64,000 bases of DNA from Favolaschia claudopus. Its lineage: Eukaryota; Basidiomycota; Agaricomycetes; Agaricales; Mycenaceae. Position numbers and translations under genes: made by a program. The stretch spans positions 744,001 to 808,000 of the forward strand of contig JAWWNJ010000042.1 of the NCBI GenBank assembly GCA_037176885.1. The letters are read 5' to 3'. The notes under the pieces were generated by a model. The model saw nothing but the letters and a program-made list of their open reading frames with translations. It was not told the DNA's origin and made no database searches. Below are positions 23,030-33,776 of this stretch, in pieces; the stretch's first letter is position 1, and the number at the start of each line of letters is the position of its first letter.

Positions 23030-23080
23030 AGCCATGGGGTGGCTAGGTAGGGGACAATAGACAACGGTCCAACCTGGCTG
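23030..23080 (+). repeat. Dispersed repeat, copy B (partner at 6361-6409)
   Basis: Begins AGCCATGGGGTGGCTAGGT and continues AGGGGACAATAGACA and CCTGGCTG. It matches the minus strand of 6361-6409 at about 80 percent over 50 bp by eye. It ends close to the stop of the leftward gene at 23104. Confidence 0.6.
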
Positions 23081-23103
23081 CTAGCAGGGTGGGAGGCTTT
23101 TAG

Positions 23104-24586
23104 TTACAACTACTGGTGTTTGCCTTGCCTTTCCCCTTCGACTTCTGCAGCTCACATCAGACATTTGTGATGTACCGTATGCCGGTGGAAAAACGTACCT
23201 TTTTGTCGCCTTTCTTGTGACCCTTTCCCTTGTCCAAACTATCAGTAGTCGGTCGAGGAAATCCCACCTCGTCTTCTTTTGATTCAAGCTGCTCAAACAC
23301 GAAGGTATCCTCCTCGATCTTGAGGAAGTAGTCAGCGAGGCTGCCGAACTCCCATATATTCCGCCCCGGCAGGCCATCGAGCGAGAACGGAAGCTTGAAA
23401 CGACCTGTGTCGTAGCTGCGGGACGCCACACCCCAGTCGAATTCTTGGCCTGGAAGACAGTGCTCTAACCGAATGTTAGTGGCGAATGAAAATGTCGAGC
23501 GCCACTCACCCCATAACGCCTTGATGTATCTTAGAACGACGTCCTTGATCGCTTCCGGTGGCGTTCGTCCCAGGTCGACGTCAGGCATCACTGGGATGCC
23601 GTCTGGGTTGGTCGAGATGTCAATGACGTTCGCTCGATTGCGGCGCGCTGTGAAAAACATGAGATTCAGGGAGTAGACAGAGCAAAGACAGCGTACGATT
23701 ATACCAGATTTCTTCCATGAACTCCTGCCACTGGTTTCGCCAAGGCTCAAAATCTTTCATCGATTGGATGTGTGGAGCGTCGTCCGCAGCGTTCACGCTG
23801 TAACTACGACACTATTAGCCAGATGAGGTGATCAACAAACAAAAAAGACTCACGTAGAGAAGGCGATGCTGCCATCGGGTCGCTTAAAAGTCAAGTTAAG
23901 GACAGCTGCTATGTCGCCGAGGCGGCCACTCTTGAACAACTCGTCAAGAATATCCCAGATGTTCTCGGCGAAAACCCTCTGATTGTAGTCTACATCACTG
24001 GCCTTCGCCCGTGCTCGAGCTTCCAGAGCGGCGATTTCTTCGTCCGTCAATTCCGCCCACATTTCGCGCTTGACAGTTTGATAGAACGTAATGGGGCGTT
24101 TCCCGGTCGCCGCAGCACGCTTCTTCGCCTCCAACCGGATGGCTTCGTCCTTGTCGAGGCCGTAGATATTGTACGCGGTGACCTGCGCAGTGGAAAAGAT
24201 GGTACTCGGCGGAGGAGGCTTGGTGCCACTGGTGGAGCTCCCAGCACGGAGAGCAGCCTTCGCCGCCTTGGTGCCTGCCTGAGTCCTGTGATTCTGGAAT
24301 TTCTTGCGGATACGCTACATGTGAGTTGCTCAGGCAATGTGAGGATGAACGTAAGTAGTATGGAACACACCTCCTCCCAACGCGTGAGAGTAGTACCCCT
24401 CGCGGTGTCTTGTTCTTCAGAGGGCAGATTGTCCTTGAACAGCTCATGATTCATGAGCTTGGATGCATTGTCCTTGTTCCACTGCGTGCGCTCTTCCTCG
24501 GGAACCTTCAGCCACTCATCGTAAAAAGTGGCCATATAGGCGTCTTGCTCCGGGGAGAACTTGCTCTCGTTTTGTTTTGGTGGCAT
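23104..24586 (-). CDS. Family-F-related protein, short form
   Basis: Start ATG 24584-24586. Exon 1 encodes MPPKQNESKFSPEQDAYMAT, then FYDEWLKVPEEERTQWNK and a TLTRWEE end. Exon 2 opens RIRKKFQNHRTQAGTK, matching the W-x-x-x-I-x-x-W/F-x-x-x-R block of the other family-F genes. It continues with a helical region (FYQTVKREMWAELTDEEIAALEARARAKA) comparable to the helical segment of 7208-10194. Later exons give FEPWRNQWQEFMEEIW, DLGRTPPEAIKDVVLRYIKALW and GLPGRNIWEFGSLADYFLK. The last intron starts with GTACGT after KGDKK and leads to a short Lys-rich final exon ending TSSCN (stop 23104-23106); read unspliced, the frame would stop at 23157. The Lys/Glu linker and C-terminal Trp domain of the long members are absent. 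Function unknown; it is convergent with KDZ transposase 1. Confidence 0.65.
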
Positions 24587-25258
24587 GGCAGATTTCGTAT
24601 ACGAAGGAGAGACGAGAGAGGAAGAGGGGTAAAGTATGGGAGGAAGGATGGGATGGGGGTAGTAGCAGTGGTAGAGGTCGATTGTTAAATAAGGGTTGTG
24701 CCACTAATACGCTTGTACATGTTGCTGCGTTCATTCAACCAAACAAATGTGTCCAAAAGTGGGACGGCGCTTTGGCAGTAGACTAAAATGGTAATTGTGA
24801 AGAAAAGGCAGAGCGCGTCGAGGTAGCGGTTCGGAAGTTCAAGGGAGATACGAAAATAAGTAGAATGGCCGTCCGATATCATAGATAGAGTTCATAGCGT
24901 CGAGTAAAATGTATACATTCCAGTTCGCTTGAGGATGACGAGGCGGGTCTTGAGACGACAAGAACGCGCGGACAGAGTAGAGGAATGGTAGGTGAGCCCG
25001 TAGAATCTTCTTTCACAACGACCTGAAGTCGATAGCACGACATGTAGTCGTATTGCGCGTTCGTGGGGAGGAGGAGGAGGAGGAGAAGGAGAGTGACAAG
25101 AGTGACTGATGTGACAATTCTCCTTCGATTAAATACGCGTCAATACCTCTCGAGCCTGCGCAAGAGCACATACAGTAGATTCATCGCATTTTCAGATGTA
25201 GGAGACAGTTATTCTGGTACATGTACATAGATTACAGAAGAATCGTTACAAATTTGAG
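24587..25258. other. Intergenic spacer with a paired GACNTGNAGTC motif
   Basis: No exon is recognised. Two copies of the motif GACNTGNAGTC lie at 25020-25030 and 25039-25049. A purine-rich GAGGAG run precedes 25100. Confidence 0.5.
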
Positions 25259-25420
25259 CTAATTATCAAGGATTTCCACGTCGGAGTCAAACAGATCGAA
25301 GTCTGAAGTGGTCATGACCAACGGCCGCTCCGCGCGGTCTCCATCCTGTAAAAGCCTTTGCTTCTTAGCCAACACGTCGCGTTCAAGCTCAGCTTTGCGC
25401 TTGGGGGCGTGGAGACAGCA
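25259..25420 (-). pseudogene. Possible orphan 3' exon
   Basis: On the minus strand an open stretch reads KRKAELERDVLAKKQRLLQD and then DFDLFDSDVEILDN before a stop at 25259. It looks like a charged helical C-terminus of a real protein. Upstream it runs straight into the dispersed repeat at 25421-25505, and no further exon is found. It is either a remnant cut by the repeat or a chance open frame. Confidence 0.3.
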
Positions 25421-25505
25421 CATATACTCAGAACAACCAGTTAAACCCTGGGCAGGGCCCACCAGCTTTAATGTGTTATTGCTGGGCTGCAGCCCAACAG
25501 CCACA
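25421..25505 (-). repeat. Dispersed palindrome-flanked repeat, copy 1 (partner 38281-38365)
   Basis: The minus strand reads CCCAGCAATAACACATTAA, then GGGCCCTGCCCAGGGT, then TGAGTATATG. The plus strand at 38301-38365 reads the same with few changes: AATAACTCATTAA, GGGCCCTGCCCAGGGT, TGAGCATATG. Both copies contain the perfect palindrome-like GGGCCCTGCCC core. Confidence 0.7.
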
Positions 25506-26130
25506 ATAACTGGTTATGGCCTGGCTGCAGCCCAGGAGACGGTCTGATGGCACCACGGGGAGGCTGCCGAAGGCGCGAATAAATGATTTTAAATTGAATT
25601 TATTAATTTGTTGTGGTTTCGGACAATTTCGGACTTTTCGGGTTTCTGCCCGCGCCGCGATGCGCCGGCGTTACATGTCACATTCCGTGACACTCGTCCC
25701 TACCAGCGCCCCCTCCCGCTTGCTCCCGCCGGCGTCGCTGCCTATGGCGGCGGTGCTCGTGGGTGTGTACCCCCCTCGTCCTCGTTGTTTGCTGCCGCCG
25801 CCACCGTTTCGCCGCCCGCTCGGCAACCGCCACATTCGCATCAAATCCCGCCCCGCCCTCCCGCTTGCTCCCGCTGGCGCCGCCGCTCCTTCCAGCGGCG
25901 TCGCTGGGTGGCGTTCAGCACTCGGCCTCTCGGCGCTGTCTGTCGCTATTGCCACCGCCTATCGCCCTGCACACCACATCACCCGTCCCCTTCCATCAAA
26001 TGCCGCCCCCCATTACCCGCTCGCCCCCGCCGGCGCCGCCGCTTTTCATCAATTGCCTCTAACCACCTTCTTCGCCTACCACGCTTCCGCCCGCCCGTTC
26101 ACAGCCCGCCGTTCCTGTTCCCGCCGCGCG
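25506..26130. repeat. GC-rich interval with interspersed CCCGCTTGCTCCCGC units
   Basis: Strongly C-rich plus strand. A unit like CCCGCTTGCTCCCGCCGGCG is repeated near 25706, 25858 and (diverged) 26014, about 150 bp apart. Several long frames cross it, but all have low-complexity Pro/Ala/Arg composition, so I do not call a gene. Confidence 0.5.
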
Positions 26131-26187
26131 CTACATTAGCGCCGCCCCGCTACATTAGCGCCGCCCCGCTGCATTAGCGCCGCACGG
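26131..26187. repeat. 19-bp tandem repeat, three copies
   Basis: CTACATTAGCGCCGCCCCG starts at 26131, 26150 and 26169 (the third has one change), directly joined. Confidence 0.85.
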
Positions 26188-26498
26188 AGACTCGTACATA
26201 CCTGTTACTGTAACATAGAGTATGAACGAAATACATTTGAAAGTTTCTTATGCTTGTTGTGTTGGGATTTGGCTGGAAAAAGGCAAGAAGTGTATTCTGC
26301 CAGCGCGTAAAATAGCGCTCTAAAAAAACAAAACAACGCGCGTATTCGAAAATGAAAGAAAAAAAACGAAAAACAGCGCCCCCCGCATCGCTCTGCGCAC
26401 CCTCAGCACCACCCCAAACCCCACCGACAACAAAACAAGCAACTACCACACTCCACCCCCCCGAATCGATCGTATCCGCCGCTCGATCTGTCGCCCAT
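26188..26498. other. Spacer 3' of the family-F gene
   Basis: No exon is seen. The plus strand has A-rich runs around 26318-26370 (T-rich on the coding strand of the leftward gene), which is compatible with that gene's 3' untranslated region. Confidence 0.4.
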
Positions 26499-29400
26499 TC
26501 ACGGATCCTCCTGCATCATATCCCACCCCTCCATATCCTCGTCAGCGTCCTCATCAGCCATAACCTCGTCGATATCCTCCGCCGACAGCCCTTCAGCGAT
26601 GAGAGCCGCCCGTTTTGCAGCATGCTTGTCGAGTTCTGTGGTCCCCATCACCGGTTGAGGGTTGGAAGATGGGGGCTCCTCCATAACGACGCTCGGAGCG
26701 GCTGCAATCACGGTGGGCGTGGAACTCGATGCGTTACGCCAATTCGGGCGCGCTCTCGGCCGCTGAGCGACGGCTACGCCATTGGAGGGCTCAACGTCCG
26801 ACATGGGCTCCGCATCCGAAATCGGGCTGGGGGTGCGCATAGCGGCATCGCCAGGGGTCGCCGGGACTGATAGCATGGAGACGTCGCCCGAAACAACAGC
26901 AGGCAAGGACGTGGTGGTGGGGCCAGTAGCGGTCGCCGTCGTCGTCGATGGAACGAATGAGGGGGCAGCGATTGCATGAAGGACAGGAGAAGGAGGAGCG
27001 GTGGCCACCGTCGCCGAGGGCTGCATAGGGCCGGGCACAGGCGCGGAAGGCGCATCAGGCGCAGGCGAGGAAGACGCATCGGGGCCAGGCGCGGAAGACG
27101 CATCCGTGGGGGGAGCGAAAGACGCATCCGTCGGGGGAGCGGAAGACGCATCGGTCGAGGGAGCGGCCGATGAAGAGTTCGAGGCAGTCGGTTCACTGAC
27201 GGCAAGTTAGAGAATATCAATGCAAGGATTCGAATGAGAAGAATCATACCTTAACTGCTCGAGGGCCCATTTAACATCATCCACCGTGTCCCTCCACTCC
27301 TGAGACTCCTCCTTCAACGCCTTTCGCCACCACAACAAAGCAATGAGCACGCTCAAGTAGCCGTTGAGTCCTGGAATGTCCAAAGACTTGCCGTCTTGGG
27401 ATTTCCACAAGCCGGAGGTTCTCTTCATCTGCAACGAACCGGGTGTCTTGCGAAATTCGGGATTCATTTCATGCCACCATAGGCGGATTTGTTTCCCAAA
27501 GGCGTCGACGTCTTCGATCGCGGGGTTGCCGTTCCTTGCTCTCTGGATCCAACCTCCAATTTGGGAAGGTCGATGTTTGGCCGAAATTCCTTTTTTCTGA
27601 CAGCAAAGTGGCACGTCAGCAATCAGGAGCCAAGCAAAGCGGTCGGAATTTGATTCTCACCGGTGATACGAAGAGTTTCGCTTCTTCCCGCGAAGCCCAT
27701 ACCATGCGAACATCCACCCAACGCGGCCCAAACTGGTCCCCTTCAGCCAGTTGGTCGTTTGACTTCGTGAACCACTCCCGGAGGCCGCGGTTGACGGGTA
27801 ACGGGCGCTGAGGGCGTTCTGCGACGGGTATGTCTTCCTCATCCGCTTGCTCTTCTTCATCTTCCTCTTCGCCTTCCTCTTCGCCTTCATCGTCTGCCAC
27901 GTTTCCCGATGAGTCGTCCCCTTTCCTGCCACCGCTCTTCCGTCCTCGCTTGCGGCTTCCTTTCGCTGGCGCTTTGCCTCGTTTCGACCCCAGAATAGAA
28001 CTCACAGCGTTGTTTAGCTTCAAGGCTTCCAACAACTCCTCGTTCCGCGCGATGTTGTTCGCGCGGACGAGTTCGTATGGGGAGAGACGGCGTAGTTGGC
28101 GGATCTCGTAGGGGAGGTCTCCGCTCACCTCTGCAGCGGCTAGGGTTTTGCGACGGAGAGGGTCGGTGATCTGCAAGCCCTGGAAAGGGTCTTTCGGCGG
28201 TGCGTCTTTCGGCGGTGCGTCCTTCGGCGGTGCGTCTTTCGGCGGTGCGTCATTTTGACTCTTGTTTTGTTCTTCGTGCGCTGCTTCTTGAGCTTTCAGA
28301 TCCTCCTCCTTGCGCGCCTCCGCGACGACGTTCGACAGCTCCAACGAGCTCATTCCCTCCAAAACGGTCTGATATGCTCGTCGTTCGTTTTCCGGCATCA
28401 TTGCCAGCTTGCGGCGGACGGGAGATTCGAAGTCGGTCGATACGATTGATTTCGGTGCAAGGGGCCCTTCAGGAGGTGGGGTTGAAGAGCGAGGTGGGCT
28501 TTCAGGCTCGGGGATGGAGGGTTTTGAGGCAGGAGCAGTAGGGCTCTGTTCTTGGGCGGTCTGGGGCGGCGGCGGTTCATCAGAGTCAGCCGGCGCGGTT
28601 TCACCTTCGGTGTATTGGATGAGGTTCGTTCGACCCTGTATGACGATGAATAATACACTTACGAGTTGCATAAACGAAACGCGAGTAGATCTCCAGAACG
28701 TCCTTGTAATCGACGCCGTTGTGGTCAGGAAAGAACTTCCCATCCGGGCCAGGCGTCTTGCCGGCATTAAGCCTATATCAAACGCGTCAATTCTCTGAAT
28801 TTCGATCAACCTCAAGCTGCAAGTACGCACCCGATTACTTTGACGTCGACCACAGGTTCCGTCTCAAATCGACCAGCCAATAGCATGAGGTTGTAACCCG
28901 TGAACTGAGATATCGCTGAGAGCAGGGGCGTCATCACCTCAGGATAACGCGTTCGTGCCCTGGACGCATCATCAGCATGCAAAAAAGGCTAACAAATCAA
29001 AACTTACAAGGCGCGTTCCTCTTCCGTCACCGGTACCTCCCCCGCAACTGCGGCATTGTACGTCGCAAGCTGTTCGCTGTGGGCCTTCTCCGCCTCCGCG
29101 TGGATCCAGTCGCGGACTTCTTGCGATTCCTCCGCCAACAATGCGGTCGCGACGTCGCATCGCACCTTCATTTGCTGATCCTTCGGCGTGTTGGGGTGCT
29201 CGTCAAGAAACTTCTTGTTGACCTTGTCCTTGTACAGAGCATGCGACATATAGAACTGGAGGTCGCTAAGGCGCTTGGGAGGAGGAGTAGTGGGAGCTCG
29301 AAGTCGTTTGAGAAATGGGGTCCAGACATTCCCGGCCAGCCCAGCGTGAGCACGCCTGTGATTATACCACCCCTTGATCTTCTGCATGGCATTTCAGCTC

Positions 29401-29749
29401 AGCATGGTCGTATACCGCAAGAAAAAAAACAAGGTCCTACCTTTTGGATCTCCTCCTTCGTCGCTGTCCTCGAGGCCTCGTCAGCTTTCGACAACTTCTC
29501 CTCTTCCGGTGCCACCCAGCCCGGGCTGGTGTCAATGATGAGCTGGCCTTCAGGCTCCTCCGTCAAGGCCAAACGCCAATAGAAATTCGCCCAATATTGA
29601 GGAAACAGCCTGAGCCACAAGTTCCCTGTAGTTTTTTTCTTGGACGCCTCCTTATACTCCCCGAGCCAAGCGTCGAGAAACTGTCCTCGTTTTCCAACGA
29701 AGTCGCCTGGGCTTCCACGTTTCTTTGCGGGCGCCGTTGTCGTAGCCAT
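26499..29749 (-). CDS. Family-F protein, long form
   Basis: Start ATG 29747-29749, stop at 26499. Exon 1 (29749-29441) has an N-terminal domain with SPGDFVGKRGQFLDAWLGEY, then LWLRLFPQYWANFYWRL and EEIQK. Exon 2 (about 29387-29008) opens KIKGWYNHRRAHAG and has WTPFLKRLRAP. Exon 3 (about 28958-28833) carries TPLLSAISQFTGYNLMLLAG. A large exon follows with a Pro/Ser region, four direct APPKD repeats (about 28195-28255) and an acidic Glu/Asp tract (about 27835-27890). The Trp-rich C-terminal domain has RPSQIGGWIQRARNG and LNGYLSVLIALLWWRKAL, as in 7208-10194. The final exon has six or seven degenerate DASSAP units (about 27030-27175) and ends MQEDP. Seven or so exons, no break seen. Function unknown. 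It is divergent from the gene at 29862 with about 110 bp between start codons. Confidence 0.7.
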
Positions 29750-29861
29750 GGAAGAAAACTGGAAAAAAATTTGCTGGCCGATTGCCGTGCGTGATGCCAC
29801 ATGTGCGTGATGGCAAATCAGTTCCTTGCCGCTCATAACTAGTTATTCTATCCTAGCACCA

Positions 29862-30446
29862 ATGTCCGACAACCCAGATTTCATCGCTGCTCGCTACGCC
29901 GCCGTTCAGCGAACTTTGGACATGATCAAGGAGGCCGAGGTCCTTCGACAGGCAGCTCAGCTGGAAGATTGGGACTGGGATAAGCATATGGCAATTAGAG
30001 GTGAGTGCGACGCCGCGCCTTTGTTCTCTCCTCTTGTGTATCTTATTTATTCACTCCATTATCCATCTACTTCAGCCTTCCGATCTTTCCAGGGCACCCG
30101 TTTAGCCAAGATCCAACGGGCCGCTGCCCGGCGCTCTGCCCGCCTCCGCTACCTCAGCCGGCGCGACGAGTACGCGCAGCAAACCGACCCCGCATACGCG
30201 CACGTTACGAACGCCGATTTCGTCGAGTTTGGATGGGGTGGAGTTACTGCCGGAGCCACCTGGGGGGAACACACCGACGGCGATTCGCTTTCCTCTTGCG
30301 GAGAAAGCGACGCACAATGGCCACCTAGTAGCCCTGCTCTCAATGATTGGGGGTTCTGGCTCACGGAGGAGCGCGACAAAATATCGCCGTTAATCATTCC
30401 TCACCCTGGTACTTCGCATGTCACCATTGTACCCTTGGAACTATAA
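29862..30446 (+). CDS. Unknown small protein, two exons
   Basis: I do not recognise this gene. ATG at 29862-29864; a 75-bp intron (30001-30075, GTGAGT...TTCAG) has a length divisible by three. The N-terminus is helical (RYAAVQRTLDMIKEAEVLRQ, then QLEDWDWDKHMAI). The middle is basic (RLAKIQRAAARRSARLRYLSR), and the C-terminal part is Gly/Trp/Asp-rich (VEFGWGGVTAGATWGEHTDG, ALNDWGFWLTEERD) and ends VTIVPLEL. A 44-bp tandem repeat begins only 27 bp after the stop. It shares a short divergent promoter with the long family-F gene. The basic helix loosely recalls the small Arg-rich genes but lacks their EKARxRM signature. Confidence 0.5.
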   Translation: MSDNPDFIAARYAAVQRTLDMIKEAEVLRQAAQLEDWDWDKHMAIRGECDAAPLFSPLVYLIYSLHYPSTSAFRSFQGTRLAKIQRAAARRSARLRYLSRRDEYAQQTDPAYAHVTNADFVEFGWGGVTAGATWGEHTDGDSLSSCGESDAQWPPSSPALNDWGFWLTEERDKISPLIIPHPGTSHVTIVPLEL

Positions 30447-30472
30447 TTTCATTTCATTTATCTACTGCTCAA

Positions 30473-30675
30473 ACGTCTGACAATGAACAATTCACCACCG
30501 AATATCTGCTACTCAGACGTCCGACAATGAGCAATTCACCTCCGAATATCTGCTACTCAGACGTCCGACAATGAGCAATTCACCTCCGAATATCTGCTAC
30601 TCAGACGTCCGACAATGAGCAATTCACCACTGAAAAGCGCGACGAAACCCGACAACGAGCAATTCACCAACGAGA
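30473..30675. repeat. 44-bp tandem repeat, about four copies
   Basis: Units begin ACGTCCGACAATGAGCAATT at 30517, 30561 and 30605, with a diverged first unit at 30473 (ACGTCTGACAATGAACAATT). After the fourth the array decays into partial copies of CGACAATGAGCAATTCACC up to about 30675. The middle two copies look identical. Confidence 0.9.
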
Positions 30676-31142
30676 ATCATCGCTTACAGACCTCTTAGAT
30701 AGTATGAGCTGCAACTTTGTAGAAGCCTTGCTGCTTTTGTGTAAGATATAGGTGCAGAGTGCCGCTTCTCTCGTGAAATTGCTGTCGCTGTCCTGTAAGA
30801 CAAGGTCACAAAGCGCAGTGGTTCGTTAAACAGAGTACAATTAGCAATAGGACAGATCAAGATAGGACAGATCAAGATACAAAAGGCGAACAACAGGGCG
30901 GTGTAGCTAACGCATACTCCCAGTCCCAAGATTCTATACCATCACTCTTCATCGCCTGACTCCTGGGCTTCAGCGCGCAGAGCTTCGAGGCGCCTTTTAC
31001 GCCTTTCCAGGATGAGTTAGAATAAGGACGTTAACAACAAAGAGAACCTTACTGTAAGCGTAAGGTATATTGGCAATCAGCCAACAAATGAGAGTTCCTT
31101 TCGTCGTTCGTTAGATAGGCATTCGGGCCACGAGTCGGAAGG
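30676..31142. other. Spacer with a possible extra exon
   Basis: Mostly featureless. GGACAGATCAAGATA is directly duplicated near 30850-30875. On the minus strand about 30955-31015 reads LILERRKRRLEALRAEAQES and GDEE before a stop. It could be a further 3' exon of the small Arg-rich gene to the right, but I cannot place an acceptor with confidence. Confidence 0.35.
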
Positions 31143-31565
31143 CTACTTCTTGCGGTATTTGCGGCTGGCTTCACGGGCGCGAGCGCGACATTCGTCCGCC
31201 AAGGTTTTCTCCTCCTTCGCTCTCTTACGAAGACTAAGTGAAAAACGCCGTCAGTATAATCCACTCACTATCCATGATCACGCACCGAGCCATCCGCTGT
31301 CTCGCCTTCTCCCGCTCCTCCTCCAGATTCCTAGAGCAAAGGTATATTTCGAGGGTTTGCGTCGGGGCTGTACAAGCTAACCTCTGGCGATATCGTGCCG
31401 AAGCCTGAGCACGGGCGACCAGCTCAGCAGGGGACGGAGGTGAGCTACAGATTTAAGCCTGTTGAGCGGCGGAGAGGGAATGCATCAAGGAGAGCACCGT
31501 TTGCGTTTGCGTTTAGTTGTGGTCGGGTTTGTGGGTGAACTGGTATTGGAAGTTGTGGAGGACAT
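31143..31565 (-). CDS. Small Arg-rich protein (module 2), bZIP-basic-region-like
   Basis: Four exons, all joined in frame by GT-AG introns. Start ATG 31563-31565 (MSSTTSNTSSPTNPTTTKRK, ending in KR before GTGCTC). The second exon gives SPPSPAELVARAQASARYRQR, the third NLEEEREKARQRMAR, and the fourth (31233-31143) LRKRAKEEKTLADECRARAR and ASRKYRKK with a TAG stop at 31143-31145. It is the counterpart of 14617-15274: the same AxAxARYRQR start, intron in the same codon position, then EKARxRM, then a basic Arg/Tyr helix. The acidic tail of the other copy is missing here. Like that copy, it lies a few hundred bases beyond the 3' end of a TET/JBP-like gene, which supports a repeated module. Nucleic-acid binding is inferred from charge only. 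Confidence 0.6.
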
Positions 31566-31906
31566 GATGATGGAGAAAGTCAAAGAATGATCACATGGCC
31601 ATGTCTTCGTAAATTGAAAATGAGTAGACCACTTGTCTCGCGTGTCCCTCCCTCAGTCACTCGTAATTCACGGGATTAAACATCTATTTTCTGCTGAGTC
31701 TTTTCAGTAGATCTGCCAACTCAGGTCCTCAACCGACATTGCGTACCTTCTAGGGCAATGGGATGGGACACCACGAACTTGTTACGAAAACGGAGGTTCG
31801 TGATGACCATGATTTGCGAGTGTCATTAAAAATGCATATTTTTCTTAAGAAAATCATGAACGAATTGTTGAGCAGGGGGGCAACTACGTGAAACTACTTC
31901 AATGAT
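31566..31906. other. Spacer between the small Arg-rich gene and the TET-like gene
   Basis: About 340 bp with no exon or repeat that I can support. Confidence 0.4.
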
Positions 31907-33776
31907 CTACTGGGTATGTGTGTCCCAACGGCGATACATTTGCAGCCCCTCAATCCAACGCCTTTTCCGCGCCTCCACCCGTTCCGCTCGTTCCGCATCC
32001 GTCATACTGCTTGCCTCCACCGATACGTCGCTTCGAAAATCATTATCCACGAATCTGAAGATACCGGCTGCCGTATATTGGGTGAAAGAGAACCGTTTTT
32101 CGTGAGGTTGGATGGAAGTGTTTGAGTGTCGAATAAGTGCCGACGGAATCAAAATAGTGTACCCAGGAGGAAAACGGATTATTAATTTCAAGTCCCACAT
32201 TATGAGGTGCCCCCCCTTGTCGGGATCGAAGTTACCTAGGGAAGTGATAGAACACCATCCCCAGGCTAGGTTCGCATAGTCGAGATGGGGAAATGTGAGA
32301 GTTTGTAGATCGAAGTTTAAGGTGGCGGCAGCGAAAACGGAGACATGGGACGCAAAATTGCGTTTCAGTTGCGTGTTCCACCCATGAAGTTTCTCCATAG
32401 TCGAATGATAGTAGCGGTGGAGGTCGGGGGCGTAGGTTTTGAAGACACCTAAGATAATCAGCCAAGTATATATGCCGACAAGCGAGATAACGAACTGTTG
32501 GTGAATCCTGCTATTCTTTGAAAGGGAGCCTGTGCGAGCAGTCCAACGAGAACAATGGTGTTGACAACATCTTGATAGAATGGCTGGGGGAAAGGCTGCC
32601 CTCCGCCCATCGAGTTGCCGTACGCCTTGGCGCGGTAAGTGCCCCGGGGAGGAATTTTCTTAGCTCTCTGCTTTCTCTCCGCCCTACGTGTGCCATAGTA
32701 CACGCCCGAGAAGACTCGGTTGTATATACCATCGCCAGCCTCCTCCATGAGGGCTGCTGCTTTCTGGGCAACCTCTTCGTCCCAGTCAGCATCGCGAGGA
32801 TGTGCTGCGAACACCCCAATGACATAGCGATCCTCGTCGACCAATGGGCCTTGCGTTCTATGAAGGTATCAGAGAAAAAAGATGTGCAGATTGGGAAGGT
32901 AAACCTACTCGTTCCACTCGTACACCCGCATCCCGGGAAGCGACCGAGCCTCGTCGAAGCTGTATACCCGTTGTTCTGGCTCGAAATCCACTGGAGGCTC
33001 GCGGACTCCCATCCACCCCGTACTTGCCACTCCCGGATGGGAGCTGAAGGAGAACGACACGGGAACTGGGGAGCTATCGCGCATACGCTTGAGAGCGACG
33101 ACTTTGGGCGCTTTGGGTGCACCAAGTACTTCCCCGAGGGCCGCGCGCTTGACACTGCGGTTCCCCCGAAGTCGCGCCTGTTTTCTCTCCTTTTTGCTGA
33201 GGGATTGGACTTTTTGAGCTGAGGGTTGTGGTGACTCGGAATCGTCGAGCTTGACGTCCCAACGTTGTCTAGCAGCTTGGACCAGAGGTGTCCGGCGAGG
33301 AGGCTTCGTGGATCGCGGCTGAGGCACGGCAGATGGAGAGGAAGTCAAGTTAAAGTCAGGGAATGGTGGATCTACGTCGGTGATTTCGCTGTTCTCGAAG
33401 TCATCGTCGTTATCGCTTGCTCCATCGTCTTCCTCTTGAGGTCCACTTGCGTGGCGACGGACCATGTCGCTGATTCGGAATCCCGGGATCACAATAGGTT
33501 CATGGTTCTGGATAAATTGTGCATATAGTTTGCCGTTTCGTAGAGCGCGACCTGGAATCAAGTAAGTGGGCCTGCGACAACGGAAAACACGCGTCAAAAC
33601 GCGTAAATTGCAAGAATCTGAGTTATTGTTGATAGTAGAATATGGTAGGACGGTTAAATTACAAAAAAACGCGCAACTCGGCAGTCCCAAAGTCGGGCAC
33701 ACGTCGTTACGGTTGGAGTATGAAAATGGAGGGAAAAGAAGGAGAAACGAGAGCTTAAAGCTGGCTTACCTGCCAT
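31907..33776 (-). CDS. TET/JBP-like 2OG-Fe(II) dioxygenase, module 2, catalytic residues present
   Basis: Likely nuclear dioxygenase of the fungal TET/JBP group, which oxidises methylated bases in DNA. The tentative start is ATG 33774-33776; its tiny exon (donor GTAAGC) does not join the next exon in phase, so the 5' end is uncertain. The large exon (about 33578-32908) begins PTYLIPGRALRNGK and holds an acidic and a basic Lys/Arg linker. Next comes DRYVIGVFAAHPRDADWDEE and TIVLVGLLAQAPFQRIAGF (about 32830-32510). The catalytic exon has FPHLDYANLAWGWCSIT (HxD near 32287-32279), GGHLIMWDLKLIIRFPPG, ILIPSALIRHSN (distal His) and EKRFSFTQYTAAG (Arg). Thus H, D, H and R are all present. It ends RRWDTHTQ at 31907. 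KDZ transposase 2 starts 282 bp away in the opposite direction; linkage of KDZ transposons with TET/JBP genes is a described feature of basidiomycete genomes. Confidence 0.7.

Noticed and set aside
25516..26177. Overlapping 189- and 207-aa frames in the GC-rich interval
   Set aside because: Composition is low-complexity Pro/Ala/Arg caused by C-rich repeats. Two frames are equally open and no splice partners or domains are visible.
32518..33222. 234-aa plus-strand frame opposite the TET-like gene
   Set aside because: The minus strand carries a recognisable catalytic domain and consistent introns. This frame has no motif.
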